DNA of 40,913 bases from Fragilaria crotonensis. Taxonomy: Eukaryota; Bacillariophyta; Fragilariophyceae; Fragilariales; Fragilariaceae. The first letter of the stretch is position 1; each line of letters opens with the position of its first letter. Below the pieces are notes generated by a model, which ran no database searches, had not been told where the DNA came from, and saw nothing but the letters and a program-made list of their open reading frames with translations. The stretch spans positions 1 through 40,913 of the forward strand of contig JAKSYS010000579.1 of assembly GCA_022925895.1 (NCBI GenBank), written 5' to 3'. A program made the translations under genes and the position numbers. Positions 21,359-32,415 of the stretch are shown piece after piece.

Positions 21359-21825
21359 AAGCAAGGAATGAATCTGCAAACGATGTAAAGTGCTTCGACT
21401 GAAGGCGAATCGTAAAGCTCAATGATCTGCAGCTAATCTAGCGGGCTGCACGGTTCATGAGGGCAGCTTGAAAAACCTCTGACAAGCCAGCGACTGGATA
21501 TGTGATGTTGCGATGTAATCATGGACATGAAACGACTTATGCCCCTTTTGTTTCAGTCTCATTCAATCTGTTCGCGACGACAAGCTAAAACGCTATCCAA
21601 AATGCTTGCAACAGTTTGTGATTCTAGTGGTCGTTGCAACAGTCCACTATCGCCTGCTCGCGTCGTGAATTCATGGCATGGACATGGCACCGTTTTCTTG
21701 GGTTAAATACCGTGCCAAAGAAAGCAAGTTCTGTCAGCAAAGTAAACTGGCATTCTCTTATTTATGAAATTCGAAACAGTATATCTTCGTGCACTCTCTT
21801 TTGCGGAGTACTCTTGACTCGTCGC

Positions 21826-22361
21826 TCATTAAGTCCAGTGTCCCCGTCATTTCTAGAATTGCATATGCATACTACTGCAGCACCTACAAGATGGCGTGTC
21901 ATATAGTTCGTTTCATTTTCGAGAAAACAGATACCAGACGATAGAAGTTCTCTATGTAGAGAACAGTGGTTCCTTACAATAAAAAAGTCTCGGATTGGGT
22001 TACATCATTGGACCAGGCTTACCTTTCAAAGGACCGTGTCAAACATGTGTCGTGAAGTTGTCGCCAGCAGAAAAAGTAAGGTCGACAATAGGGTACTGCT
22101 AGCGACGAGATTTTGCGATCGATCCTCTCCCAAGCTTCCAGTTTAAGCTCCTTCAAGTCATCAAGATCCGTGTCCACGAAGGAAATCGCGTCAAGAAGAA
22201 TGGCGGCAACGCGATCCAGCAGTAACACGGTGCTCGCCCGTTGCGGAGCAGTCACTGGAATTGAATCAATACGATGAGACGTTCTTGTACTGATTGAGTT
22301 TGAGTTTAGTTCGTCAATTGTTTCATAGAGCGTCTGGATTTGTAAGTTTTTGGAGGCCCAT
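21826..22361 (-). repeat. Duplicated segment, unit A (pair with about 23462-24001)
   Basis: The small gene and its 3' flank are duplicated. Shared landmarks on the plus strand are TTTCTAGAATTGCAT against TTTCTAGAATCGCAT, a CACCTACAAG/CATCTACAAG block with GTGTCA, TTTCATTTTCGAG, and CATCATTGGAC just before the gene. The spacing of the units is about 1.64 kb. Boundaries are approximate. Confidence 0.6.
22019..22361 (-). pseudogene. Small unknown gene, copy A of a diverged tandem pair
   Basis: This is homologous to the small gene at 23717-24001. The shared core reads TAPQRASTVLLLDRVAAILL, DAISFVDTDLDDLKELK. The matching ATG at 22361 is followed by one extra G compared with copy B, so the N-terminal codons (ASKNLQIQTLYETIDEL) are out of frame with the ATG. 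The C-terminus runs on differently from copy B. The core is a short amphipathic helix pair that may form a coiled coil. No function is known. Confidence 0.5.
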
Positions 22362-23461
22362 TGTGGAATTCATGGGGTTACACGTTACACACGAAACGAG
22401 AACACCTGCGGCGTTCCTTCTGTCACAAAGAATGCTTTGCGATTCCACCTCATGTAATTGAGTTATCTACGTGAATGTGCATGCGTGCATGCCACGCATG
22501 ATGAGATGTCGACAGTCAGCCATATGTCACACTCGTTCAACTTGCAGGTTGATGTCGGATTCAGTGGCTCGACATAAAACGGACATGATGTTTATGGGGA
22601 TTGGTTCTGCATGCAATGCAGCAAGCACATTATTTGCGATATCCCTAAGTCACTCGAAAGGCGATCAAACATTATCTCGGAACTATATTGCAAATTGCAA
22701 ACGGCGTGCGACTAATACTTTTCTACATTACATTAGTTTGCTTAGCAATTGCTACTTGTACTCAGCACACTCACACTAAGGCAGTAAAGACTAACGTGAT
22801 GGGACATTGAAATGGAATGATACAAGAATTCGAGCAGTTGTGTGTACTTCGCAAGACATCCTCTGTACTCTAGCTAGTATCACACTTAATTGAGAATGTT
22901 CCTCCACGCCTTAACGAGCTTGAGGTAAACATAATAAGGGATGCGATGGGCCTCTTTTGACGAACGCCCTCAGGGCAAAGTACAATATGCAATACCGAAG
23001 GGTGAAGTGAGAGCCCACGTTCGTTTTGTACACGTTTAACATTTTGTGTTTGTAACAAAGAACTCATTACGTATGCCTTTCGTCGTCATTTTTCACGCTG
23101 TAGACTGACGAAGGTCTGATAGGGAGGTTGATGCCACGTGTGTTGAAGTATAGAAAACAAAACAAATTCAAATGCTTGAAAAGACTGAAGTGCTGAGTTC
23201 GTCTTGCTTATAAACCAAGACTGCATCGGAAGGCGCCTAGAGTAAGCGGCACAGGGTTGGCATAGAATGGGGGCTCTGCTGCCAGGCCCAGACGGCTGCC
23301 TCATGATATACAAACTTCCTAACATGATATGTCAAACTTCCCTTGTTCCCTCCACACAGTCTTCCTGTTCTGGTCCTTTTCTCCTGGTGGGCATAGCATC
23401 ACGGGCATGGCACCGTGATTCTTGGCCTTGCAACCTTGTCAAAGTAGCCTTTGATCAGTCG

Positions 23462-24001
23462 CTGAGTTTCCCCGTATTTCTAGAATCGCATTTGCACCTA
23501 CCGGTAGTAGCATCTACAAGGTGCCGTGTCACTCAGCCCTTTCATTTTCGAGGAAATATGATATTAGAAGATTAAACTCACACTTCATGGAGAACCGTGA
23601 TGTCCAAGGAAAAGTCACGGACTGAGTCCCATCATTGGACTATCTGAAATGATCTGATGAAGAACCCTATTAGGAGGAGTCGTTGGCAGCCTCCGCGAAG
23701 ACAGCGATATAACGCGTTATTTATGGTGACCAGATTTCGATTGGTCGTCGCGCAAGCTTTCAGAATTAGTCTCCTTCAAGTAATCAAGGTCCTCATCCAC
23801 TAAGGCAATCGCTCTAAGAAGAATGGCGGCAATGTGATCCAACTGTGACACGGTGCTCGCATGTTGTGGAGGAACCCTTGGAAATGAATCAATTCCTTGA
23901 GACGTACTGATTCGACCTTCTTCCCGTGTTTGTTCCCCTTGTTTTCGGTTTGTCAATGCTGATGTGAGAGCTTCTGGAGATGTAGGGTTCTTGGAGGCCA
24001 T
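23462..24001 (-). repeat. Duplicated segment, unit B
   Basis: This is the partner of unit A, in the same orientation. It carries the intact-looking copy of the 94-residue frame. Divergence is considerable, so the duplication is not recent. Boundaries are approximate. Confidence 0.6.
23717..24001 (-). CDS. Small unknown protein (94 aa), copy B of a diverged tandem pair
   Basis: The frame from ATG 24001 (MASKNPTSPEALTSALTNRK) to the stop at 23717 gives 94 residues: a polar, Gln/Glu/Arg-rich N-terminus, then PPQHASTVSQLDHIAAILLR and AIALVDEDLDYLKETN, a likely amphipathic helical region. Similarity to copy A at 22019-22361 at the protein level, and shared DNA in the flanking 3' sequence, supports real coding. 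The frame is open upstream to 24241, but similarity to copy A begins at MASKN, so I place the start there. No domain was recognised. Confidence 0.5.
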   Translation of the reverse strand: MASKNPTSPEALTSALTNRKQGEQTREEGRISTSQGIDSFPRVPPQHASTVSQLDHIAAILLRAIALVDEDLDYLKETNSESLRDDQSKSGHHK

Positions 24002-25326
24002 GGTGATTTCCTTGATTCTTGAATTTCGGTGATGGTGAAATTTATGGAACTGCAAACAAAATGAGTAGTACTCAACTTCGTAGTTGACGTCGGTCGAGTT
24101 CCCGTGTTTACTGTACCATATTTGCTCACAAAGAACAAAGAATGCATTCATGTTCGCTGTTCTTTCCCTTGTATACTGCATATGAGTATCGTACTCAATA
24201 CTGGTACCTGGTATGTCCAGTTTGTTTACTGCTCGTAGCACGGGATTACTCCGGAGTCCGGAGTAATATATGCTCGGAGTACTACATTTACAATGACATA
24301 CGTATCATAGGACCTGGACATAACACCCTTTGAGTCGTGAGTAATATACCGATAGTCCGATAGAGTAATCCACTACTGGTAATCCGAGTACTTGAATACT
24401 ACATCTACTTGTTCGCGGTACTGAAACCACAGCTTTTGGCTGTAAGCAGTATCGGGATTGTCAATTGCCATGTTCCATGTTCCATCCCGTGTCCTTATGT
24501 ACGACACACTGTACAGGACCCTATGGTAACGGTAGATACGTGTCCCAGATACTCCGAGATCCGTGTCCTCCAGAACAGCACGTTTTACATAGCGGAGTAC
24601 TAGCTAGCTGCCGGTATGCGTAGTACGGTGACGACGGATCAATCCTCTGGAAGAGTTGGCAGCGAACAGTATCGGGATCAGAGGCGAGTATTCGTATATG
24701 AATAGTTTTATTCATACCGAGATTGTATTGTACCGGACGTATTTACATGCGCAGAAATTCACAGGACACCCTACTGGACAGTGGACAGTACCGGTACACC
24801 ATTGAAACGGAACGAATCCGATTTATGAAACGAAACGATTCGGCCTCTATCCTATGCATGGTCGTACAGTACTCGTACCATACCAGAACTCTAAGGACAA
24901 GTACTGGTACCGGTAGTACCGGTATGGTGCATCAATTCTGGAACTAAAAGTACGGTACAGTACTTGCCATGCGGTTATGCATACTTGGGCGTATTCTAAG
25001 GTACTGGAGTAACTCGAGTACGGATTACGACACTCCGTAGTAGTAGCTGGTACTTGTAGGCCAAATCTACGCGCTGTCTATGATCTTGTGTGATCTCCCA
25101 GTTTTGGCTCATGGAATACTATACCGGTCGTGTATATAAATATATGGATTGAAAGTGTACAAAAACAAATCGTTTTCTTGTATTCCAGTATTGTTTTATT
25201 TGTTCGGAGTACTCAGTGCTCATTTTCTCTTTTCTTGACTTCCATTTTTGGACAGATGGGACGTCGTGTTGATCACCAATTGTGACAAGTACAAGGTAGT
25301 TGTAGCATAGCTTGGAGCAAATATCA

Positions 25327-26593
25327 ATGGTTAGTTCGATGCGTCGTGTCGTCGTGACCGGCATGGGTGCCATAACTCCGCTGGGAACACACTAACAAGC
25401 TCCTGGAAGTCGCTGGTTGCAAATGAATCGGGGGTGACGACTCTCGAGGAAGCCCTCAGACATCAGTTCCTGAGTGACGAGAGCTCGAGAAGTGGAGACT
25501 GCAGAGGCGTTGCCCTGTCATGTGGCCGCTCCCGTCAAGGGAGTTAAACAGAATCCAAGAACTGCAAGATTTGTTGAATTTGCCCTCCAAGCAGGTGCTG
25601 AAGCAATGGCACAAGCCGACTTGGAGAATTATCTCAATGAGACTGGCTACAACGACCGAGTCGGAGTTTGTGTTGGAAGTGGCATGTCGAGCGTCCGAGA
25701 AATTGTCGAAGCTGCGCGATGTGTGGACCACAACGGCCTTCGAAGATTGACGCCGCACTTCGTTCCGAAGGTCTTGACCAATTCAGCAGCTGGGAGACTA
25801 AGTATGGAGTATCACCTTCGAGGACCGAACCTCGCGCCGTCGACAGCATGCGCCGCAGGTGCTCACGCCATTGGGGACGCTATGAGGTGCATACAATTCG
25901 GCGATGCTGATGTTATGCTAGCAGGTGGTGCCGAGGCCTGTATCGATCCCTCAGTATGGCTGGTTTTACTCGACTACGAGCACTTTCGTCAAACCCGACC
26001 CGAACTCTGCCTCTAGGCCGTTTGATTCTGCACGTGATGGTTTTGTGATGGGAGAAGGTGCAGCAATTTTGATTCTGGAAGAATTAAACCATGCGCAACA
26101 ACGTGGTGCTCATATCTTTGCCGAACTGTGCGGTTATGGCTTAAGTGGAGATGCCCATCACATTACATCTCCAGACCCAACGGGTAGGGTGCAATTCGTG
26201 CCATGACCATGGCCCTCCAAAGAGCTGATATGCTACAAGATACGTCAACCGTCGACTACGTGAATGCGACGCAACATCGACCCCAATTGGAGATGAGATT
26301 GAGGCCCGTGCCATTAACTCCTTGTTTGGGTCGAATTTGTTAGTGAGTGGAACTAAGGGTGCAACAGGGCATCTACTTGGCGCTGCAGGAGCAGTGGAAG
26401 CCGCCTTTACCGTTCAGGCACTGTCCACTAAGGTGATTCCTCCGACACGGAACTTGGAAGTCATTAGCGAGTCTGAAAGCAATCTTTCAACATGTGACAG
26501 AAGCAATGCCGAAAGATGATATGGTCGTCGCGATGACAAATAGTTTCGGATTTGGAGGAACGAATGTCTCTCGTCTTCAGGGCATGGCGATGA
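25327..26593 (+). pseudogene. FabF/KAS II-type beta-ketoacyl-ACP synthase with about eight frame breaks
   Basis: The start MVSSMRRVVVTGMGAITPLG is the canonical N-terminus of KAS II. Further blocks are RVGVCVGSGMSSVREIVE, the active-site cysteine region [82 protein letters not shown], the active-site region [20 protein letters not shown] and the C-terminal SFGFGGTN. The enzyme condenses malonyl-ACP with acyl-ACP in type II fatty acid synthesis (plastid or mitochondrion); no targeting peptide is visible in front of the ATG. Breaks lie near 25393, 25470, 25950, 25985, 26186, 26268 (just at the first catalytic histidine, NAH-ATSTP), 26487 and 26566, with both lost and gained bases. A functional gene would require all of them to be consensus errors. 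Confidence 0.82.
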
Positions 26594-27797
26594 GGTTAGC
26601 TCAGACGAGTGTGTGATCTCACTTTTCCCTTTCCTACCTTCTTCTCAGTGATCACTCCTTGTACTGATGCCCAAGTATACCCTCATAGGTGGGGGATGTA
26701 CTGGTTCGGCGTGAATTCTTGCCGGTTCCTTCCATAGCTAGGTGAATGATTGCATTTGCGATCATTTGCCAGGGCGGTGGAGACTATTCTGCCTTTCGAA
26801 CCCCGCATTCTTCACTGCAGAGGATTGCATGGAATTTTATTAGGTTGACAACGCGTAACCTTAAAGGGTGGTTGCTAACTTGTTACCACTCAAGGATGCC
26901 GTGGGACACGAAGTCCGACGACAGAACAATGCTTAGATGAGCCGATGGATTGAATTATAACCCAGCAGAGGACCCATGTGCACGGCTCTAGCTCTAGTTT
27001 CATCACTTGACTCAGCTGGCACATTCTGCACTTGGGAAACATGACTTTGAAGCAATGACATGATAGTGGCTTCCAAGCGAGCCCATCTTCTCGTACTATG
27101 GGAGGGCATAGTCGCGTTAAGCACCAGTAGCCATAATCCTGGATAGCACCTGTCGGACTGACGTGGATATCTCATACAATACATCATACCGCCATCATGC
27201 CAGCATCCCATAAACCAGCAGATCAGGTCGAGGCATGTACATTCAACCAGGCTGCAGTTTCACATACCCATTAGACTTCACATCATCGTTCGAGAAAACA
27301 TCTTAGTGTGCGGTTTTGGGAGAGTACAAGTACTGCTTTTCGTCGCTCTGTTGCTATGACTCTCATGACTCATGTGAGGACTCAGGTGCGCGAGTGCAGT
27401 ATTATGGTACAGCTATCATAGTATTGATATTTATACTGTACTGTACACATAGTACTGTTGTAGTCTTAAGACAGTCTACCCCACATTACCGTTGTCACCG
27501 GATATCATGAGTCCGGCGTCTGGCGTACTTGGACTATTCCATTTTGTTAGGGAAGCATGCATACATAGAATTGATACAAAGTATGCATACACGAAGAAAC
27601 GGAAAAATTGTTGGATTGGTTAGTCGCTGGTCGCTGGAGGTCAGCGCGCCATTTTTCGTTTGCACATACGTAAAAGTGGATAGTGCAGATTTCATTTTTG
27701 CTCCGCCTGGAAGGACTTCATCATACGCCGGTATTACAGGCCGTACATCAGTCATTAAAGTCGTCGTCGATCAATAGAATCAGCTCAGACTTTGATC
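26594..27797. other. Spacer of 1.2 kb without a recognised gene
   Basis: Only short open frames occur, on both strands. GTAC/AGTAC-rich sequence lies at about 27310-27480. Part of it is the promoter region of the SAMHD1-like gene. Confidence 0.45.
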
Positions 27798-29898
27798 ATG
27801 AATGGCCATCAACACAACGATGCTGCTTTTGTCCCATTCAGCATCACACAGACGCAAGATACAGAGCCAGCACCAAAAGATAAAAGAGCAAGACTTGGAC
27901 CGAACCTCAGGTACGTTCTCGCTTCCAGCACGTCGCGCCATAAGAATGCCATGGAAGCTGACCTCTACATCCTTCAACATCAGATTCCTGGCAGTTGATC
28001 CCAGTCGCACTAACGATGAGATTCACACGACGATCGAATTTTGTCCAGTCATGAGGACGATCGTAGATACTCCTCAGTTCCAGCGCCTTCGAGGGTTGTG
28101 TCAACTTGGAACAAGCGAGCACACGTATATGAATGCCAATCATCGGCGCTTCGAGCACTCCATCGGGGTTGCGCATCTCGCCAAAAGAATGGTAGAGCGC
28201 ATTAGAACCAGGCAGCCAAAGTTGAATATCACTGACAAAGACGTCCTTTGTGTCAAGTTGGCTGGGTTGTGTCACGACCTCGGACATGGTCCCTATTCGC
28301 ATGTATTTGATAGCACCTTCCCAAATCGACTGGAGAAACATCTCAAGAGGAACCCAGAACTTTTGAAGGAGTATGAAGGATTACCCGAAAAACCGCATGG
28401 ATGGGAGCATGAAGACGGTTCTTGCATGATGATTGATGCCATGCTTGCCGGACTTGGTTTGGCGATTGATGAAGATAATCTCGATGAGCCTCTGAAACAA
28501 ATCGGAGATGGCGTCGCTGCTTCGTCTTTTCGCGTCTACGATGCGCTTGATGTCAACGACAACGACTCGTCGCGTAAAACCCCGAACACCGACTTAGTCA
28601 TGACATCTCGAGATTGGATCTTCATAAAAGAAATGATTCTCGCCAAACCCCATTGGTATTCACCGCGACACCCACTGCCAGATGAATCGGGCTTTGTTGG
28701 TCGTCCTAAACGATATCAGGAGTTTTTGTATGACATCGTTTCGAATCGACATTCAGGTTTGGATGTCGACAAGATTGACTACTTTGCAAGGGACCATCGA
28801 CGTGCCTTCAGAGGCAGCGGTGAAATTGATTTTAGGTTGATAGAAGAGGCGGTGGTTGCGTGGGGCCTTTGTCCTCGTCCAGACATGTGTTTCTACTGCA
28901 ACGACAAATACCCTCAACAGCACTTGATGATTTGCTATCCAGAAAAGTGCGCCGAAATGTGTGTATCATTCTTTCATCATCGCTTCAAACTACATTCCAC
29001 CGTTTACACCCACAAGACAACACAAGCGTCAACATTCATGATTGCAGATATCATGGCCTTGGCCGATCCATACTTTCGATTGCCGCCATTTGCTTTCGGA
29101 CAACCTCTGCCTCTCAGTCGTGCCATGTGTGACCCTCAAGTCTATGTGAGAATGCGAGATTCAATCATTGATTTGATTGAGTTCAATCCTGACCCTCGAC
29201 TCAGGCCTGCACAGGACTTGATTCATCGATTGCGCAAACGTGATCTCTACAAGTGTGTAGCAGCACGAAAGATTGATTTGGACAATGAATTGGATGCTAT
29301 CCTGTGGGCGAAGTCGGAGGAAGACATAGAGCAGGAGCTCCTTCAAGTCCGTGGCATTTACGAGAACGGTGTCGGCCTGGTAAGAAATGACGTTCTCGTG
29401 GAACGGAGAAAGATTCATATGGGCGCGAAAGACTGCAATCCGCTGCTCCTCATGCGATTTCTACCGAAACGAGACCTGCGTTTGCTTGTCAATCCGTTCG
29501 ATGACCTACCAGAAGCGCTTGAGGCCTCACCGGCCGAGTACGCCGCGCACCTTCCCAAGGTCTACCAAGAAAACAGCATACGTATCTTTTGCCGCGGTTC
29601 GGAAACGAAGTGCCAACTGCTTTGTCATGTTTTCGAGGCGTGGGTGTCAGAGTGTGAGCAGCAGTACACCGGAATGATTCATACCTTCGACGAGCAGCCT
29701 TTTGCTGCAGTCCAAATCGATGATGCTGAAGCATTGACGCAGGAAGAACCAGACCCAATGCTCAGTCCTCAACCGGTTGTCAGAAACATGCAGCATACTA
29801 GTCTATCCACTGGCAGCGCGCAGCAGGCTGAGTCTACGATACTAAGCTTTCGTGATGCTGTCAACGACCGCACTGCTGCAGAACTATCATCGTATTAG
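27798..29898 (+). CDS. SAMHD1-like HD-domain dNTP triphosphohydrolase
   Basis: The preferred model joins 27798-27910 and 27984-29898 (intron GTACGT..CATCAG, 73 nt), giving 675 residues. An unspliced frame from an overlapping ATG at 27802 is also open. The catalytic core is typical: DTPQFQRLRGLCQLG, NHRRFEHSIGVAHLAKRM, VKLAGLCHDLGHGPYSHVFD, HEDGSCMMIDAML and VDKIDYFARDHRR. They supply the HD motif residues (His about 94, His-Asp about 134-135, Asp just before KIDY) and the equivalents of human Arg164, His233, Tyr315 and Asp319. VYTHKTTQASTFMIADIMAL follows, as in SAMHD1. There is no SAM domain. The family hydrolyses dNTPs to deoxynucleoside and triphosphate, controlling the dNTP pool. The C-terminal 60 residues are low-complexity. 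No frame breaks occur over 2 kb. Confidence 0.9.
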
Positions 29899-30062
29899 GA
29901 CATGCTAGGACCGTTGTCTAGTCGTAAAGTGATCGTAACTATGACAACAAGAGCATAACCACACATGATGGTACCACTTTGTAGCGGTGCAGTGCTCGCA
30001 TTCACGACGACTTTATCCTTAGTGCATTCACCTCAATGACTAGCAATCCCTGGCACAACGCA

Positions 30063-32415
30063 CTAACTGTACATGGCCTCGAACGCAGATTCTTCGGTTT
30101 CGTGATGCCTGTACGACCTCTTCCTAAAGAAATCGTAAATCATTTCCGTCGTAGATTTTGTTTCTTCATTGGCTTCATCCTCCGAATCTATGCTTTCCCA
30201 GGAACCTTCGTCATCATCGTCATCATCATCATCATCGTCTCCCTGTACTTCACTTTCAATCTCTTGAGTTGCTTGAGAAATGCCAGTGACGATTTCTCCT
30301 TTTAATTTGGCGTCAATGATTTGACAAAATCTCTCCTCCGCGGGACCTGGAATACACAAAGGTATCGATTGACACCATTTGCGGTGCTGGCCTGAATCCC
30401 TCTTTCTGTGTTCATTGTTTCTGTACATGGCGACCTTGCAATCACACAATTTCGTCACTTGCAGTTTAGGTTTTTGCTCTTCCACCTTTCCACTGAGCTT
30501 CCACATCATGAGCGACACCGAGTTGTCGACAGAGCAATCATCACACCAACATCGCGCTCGTTCATCAGGCCAAAATGATCGAGGGAGAAATTTCGCAATG
30601 TGACCAGCAATATCTTGAGGCAAACCAAGACGATTCGAGCAAAGGAACAATGTTTGCACAGCGGCTCGAAATTGAGATTGAAATGAATGGTGGCGTCCGG
30701 GACTCCAAGGAGCATTCCAGGCCTGAACAAGCTTGAGTAGCGTGAAATCGTAACGCGCCGATAGATGCACAGAAGAAACAGGTTTTTTATCCTACGTGCA
30801 GAGTCAGACAATGCAAAAAAGGATTTCGAGATGCGAGATAGAGACAGTACCCTTACCTCGTCATACACCCACACAAGCGATGCCTCGTCATCGTCGTCGT
30901 CGTCGTCGCCCACCGGGTAGTTATGCGTATCACTGAAAAACAAAAACGGATCGTGTCCTGTTATTTCACCCCCCAACCATACCAAGCAGTCGCCATAGCC
31001 GCAGCCTGCTCTATCAACCGAGGCCAGATCTCTAGCAAAAAAACTTTTGATAACGTCAAACACATCGTTTGGAACACGAGGGTAGCCGCTATAGATGCCT
31101 GATCGGTTCTCACCGATTCCCACCTTGCCAAGTTCCGATTCCCTCGCCAGTAAAAACCTATCTGTTGCGTAGTTGATAGCGTTCGCATATCTGTCTGGAG
31201 AAATGACAGAGGGAAGACCCGGCGATATGAAGTATGGGCTGTCAGCTTCTTGATAATCCCAATCGTGTACGTACGCCCCAATGAACGATGCGACAATCTG
31301 GCTGCAGAACTCGACAGAATCGTACTTCGCTGGCAGCCTTCGTACTGATGTCTCTCCAATGAATACAAGGGTGCCGATTGAGTTGCAAAATGAGTTCATA
31401 ACTTGGCTCGATTCAAATCTTCGATGCCTATTGATCCCAGCTTGTCGAGATAGGGCAACAACAAACTCTCTCATGACCTTATACGGTATGACTTCTTTGA
31501 TGCTGTTTTCCTCTGAGTCGTCGTCACTGTCGTCATCGTCGTAATCCGTCATCTTCCAAAGATAGATTGCCTGCTTCAGCTTGGCCTTGCGTGACTTAGA
31601 TGGCAACGACCCAATGTTAGTAACTATCTCGTCATCCTTCTCTCCGGCACTCGGGTTGGCCGTATCCAGAGTTATCTTGAAAAAGGCGCACAACAGGTAT
31701 GCATGATCCAAGGTGAACTCATCCAGTCCTGTACAAAGTGCCTCACCGAGAATGAGCTCTATCCGTTGCCAATCATTGCAGCTGTGGTCATAATGATCAT
31801 CGATGGATTGGTCTACGCCACGTCTCACGTCGCAGCGACCGTTGCAGATGACCCTATCCAATAAGAAACAAGCGATGACATCTCTGTAGAAACTGACGTC
31901 TTGGAAACACTTCCAGTCTCTAGCATGCTCCAGAAGTTCTGCTGTCAATTTGTGGTCACGTTGAAAGTCTGCCATGGAGTGTTTCAGCAGTCGTAGAAGA
32001 ACTGCATCACGTTCTGGAAAGTCCGAAAGACTGAGCAACGATGTTTTGATCGAAATACTCGTCCAATCGCCCTCATCGGAAGAGTCAAGCGGGCTATCGA
32101 GGCCATTGCTAGCAGAATCATCATTGTGTGTCTCATAACAGTCCAGCATGGCATAGCAAGCAGGGTGGTATGGGAAAGAGACGTGTCCTCAACTATCCCG
32201 GCGTCGTTTACGTAGTTCCGGCGTAGCAAACATCGTGATTTATCGTCATCTGTTCGAACCATTATGGTTTCTTCATACTTTGCAACTTCTTCGTCCCAAC
32301 ACTTCTCCAATTCACGCATCCCATCCTTGATTTTCTGTACCGCACGGAGCACCTCGATTTCACGAATGCGTCGGTACCCAAACATTGCCTCTTCCTCACT
32401 AATTTCTTCGGCCAT
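30063..32415 (-). CDS. Large unknown protein with two poly-Asp tracts
   Basis: The start is MAEEISEEEAMFGYRRIREI (32415), although the frame is open further upstream to 32553. A helical N-terminal part (KIKDGMRELEKCWDEEVAKY) shifts frame near 32139, where one missing base would join LLAM to MLDCYETHNDDSASNG. The following exon ends at EASLVWVYDE with a GTAAGG donor; the 65-nt intron is 30792-30856 (acceptor CGTAG), and the last exon reads KPVSSVHLSARYDFTLLKL, WNAPWSPGRHHSFQSQFRAA and LGLPQDIAGHIAKFLPRSFW, ending at 30063. That last part looks like a small helical, F-box-like or diatom-specific motif. Asp runs occur at 30886-30909 and 30211-30240. No domain is recognised with confidence. If the frame shift is real, a separate start at MLDCYETH (32149) remains. 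Confidence 0.62.
30211..30240 (+). repeat. CAT/CGT trinucleotide repeat (poly-Asp in the minus-strand gene)
   Basis: This run of ten CAT/CGT triplets is read on the minus strand as aspartates in the last exon of the unknown protein. A second run of CGT/CAT triplets lies at 30886-30909 in the preceding exon. Such runs are prone to length change. Confidence 0.85.

Larger units (their letters stand above)
21359..25326. other. Gene-poor 4-kb stretch; GTAC-rich after 24180
   Basis: The only genes I see are the two small paralogous ones (22019-22361 and 23717-24001). From about 24180 to 25060 the sequence is unusually rich in GTAC, AGTAC, CCGGTAC and TACTCCGAGTAC words on both strands, many of them palindromic. 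I see no RNA gene. Confidence 0.5.

Noticed and set aside
18582-26593. Programmed ribosomal frameshifting as explanation for the breaks
   Set aside because: Breaks are many, in different sequence contexts and in both directions; no common slippery site is seen.
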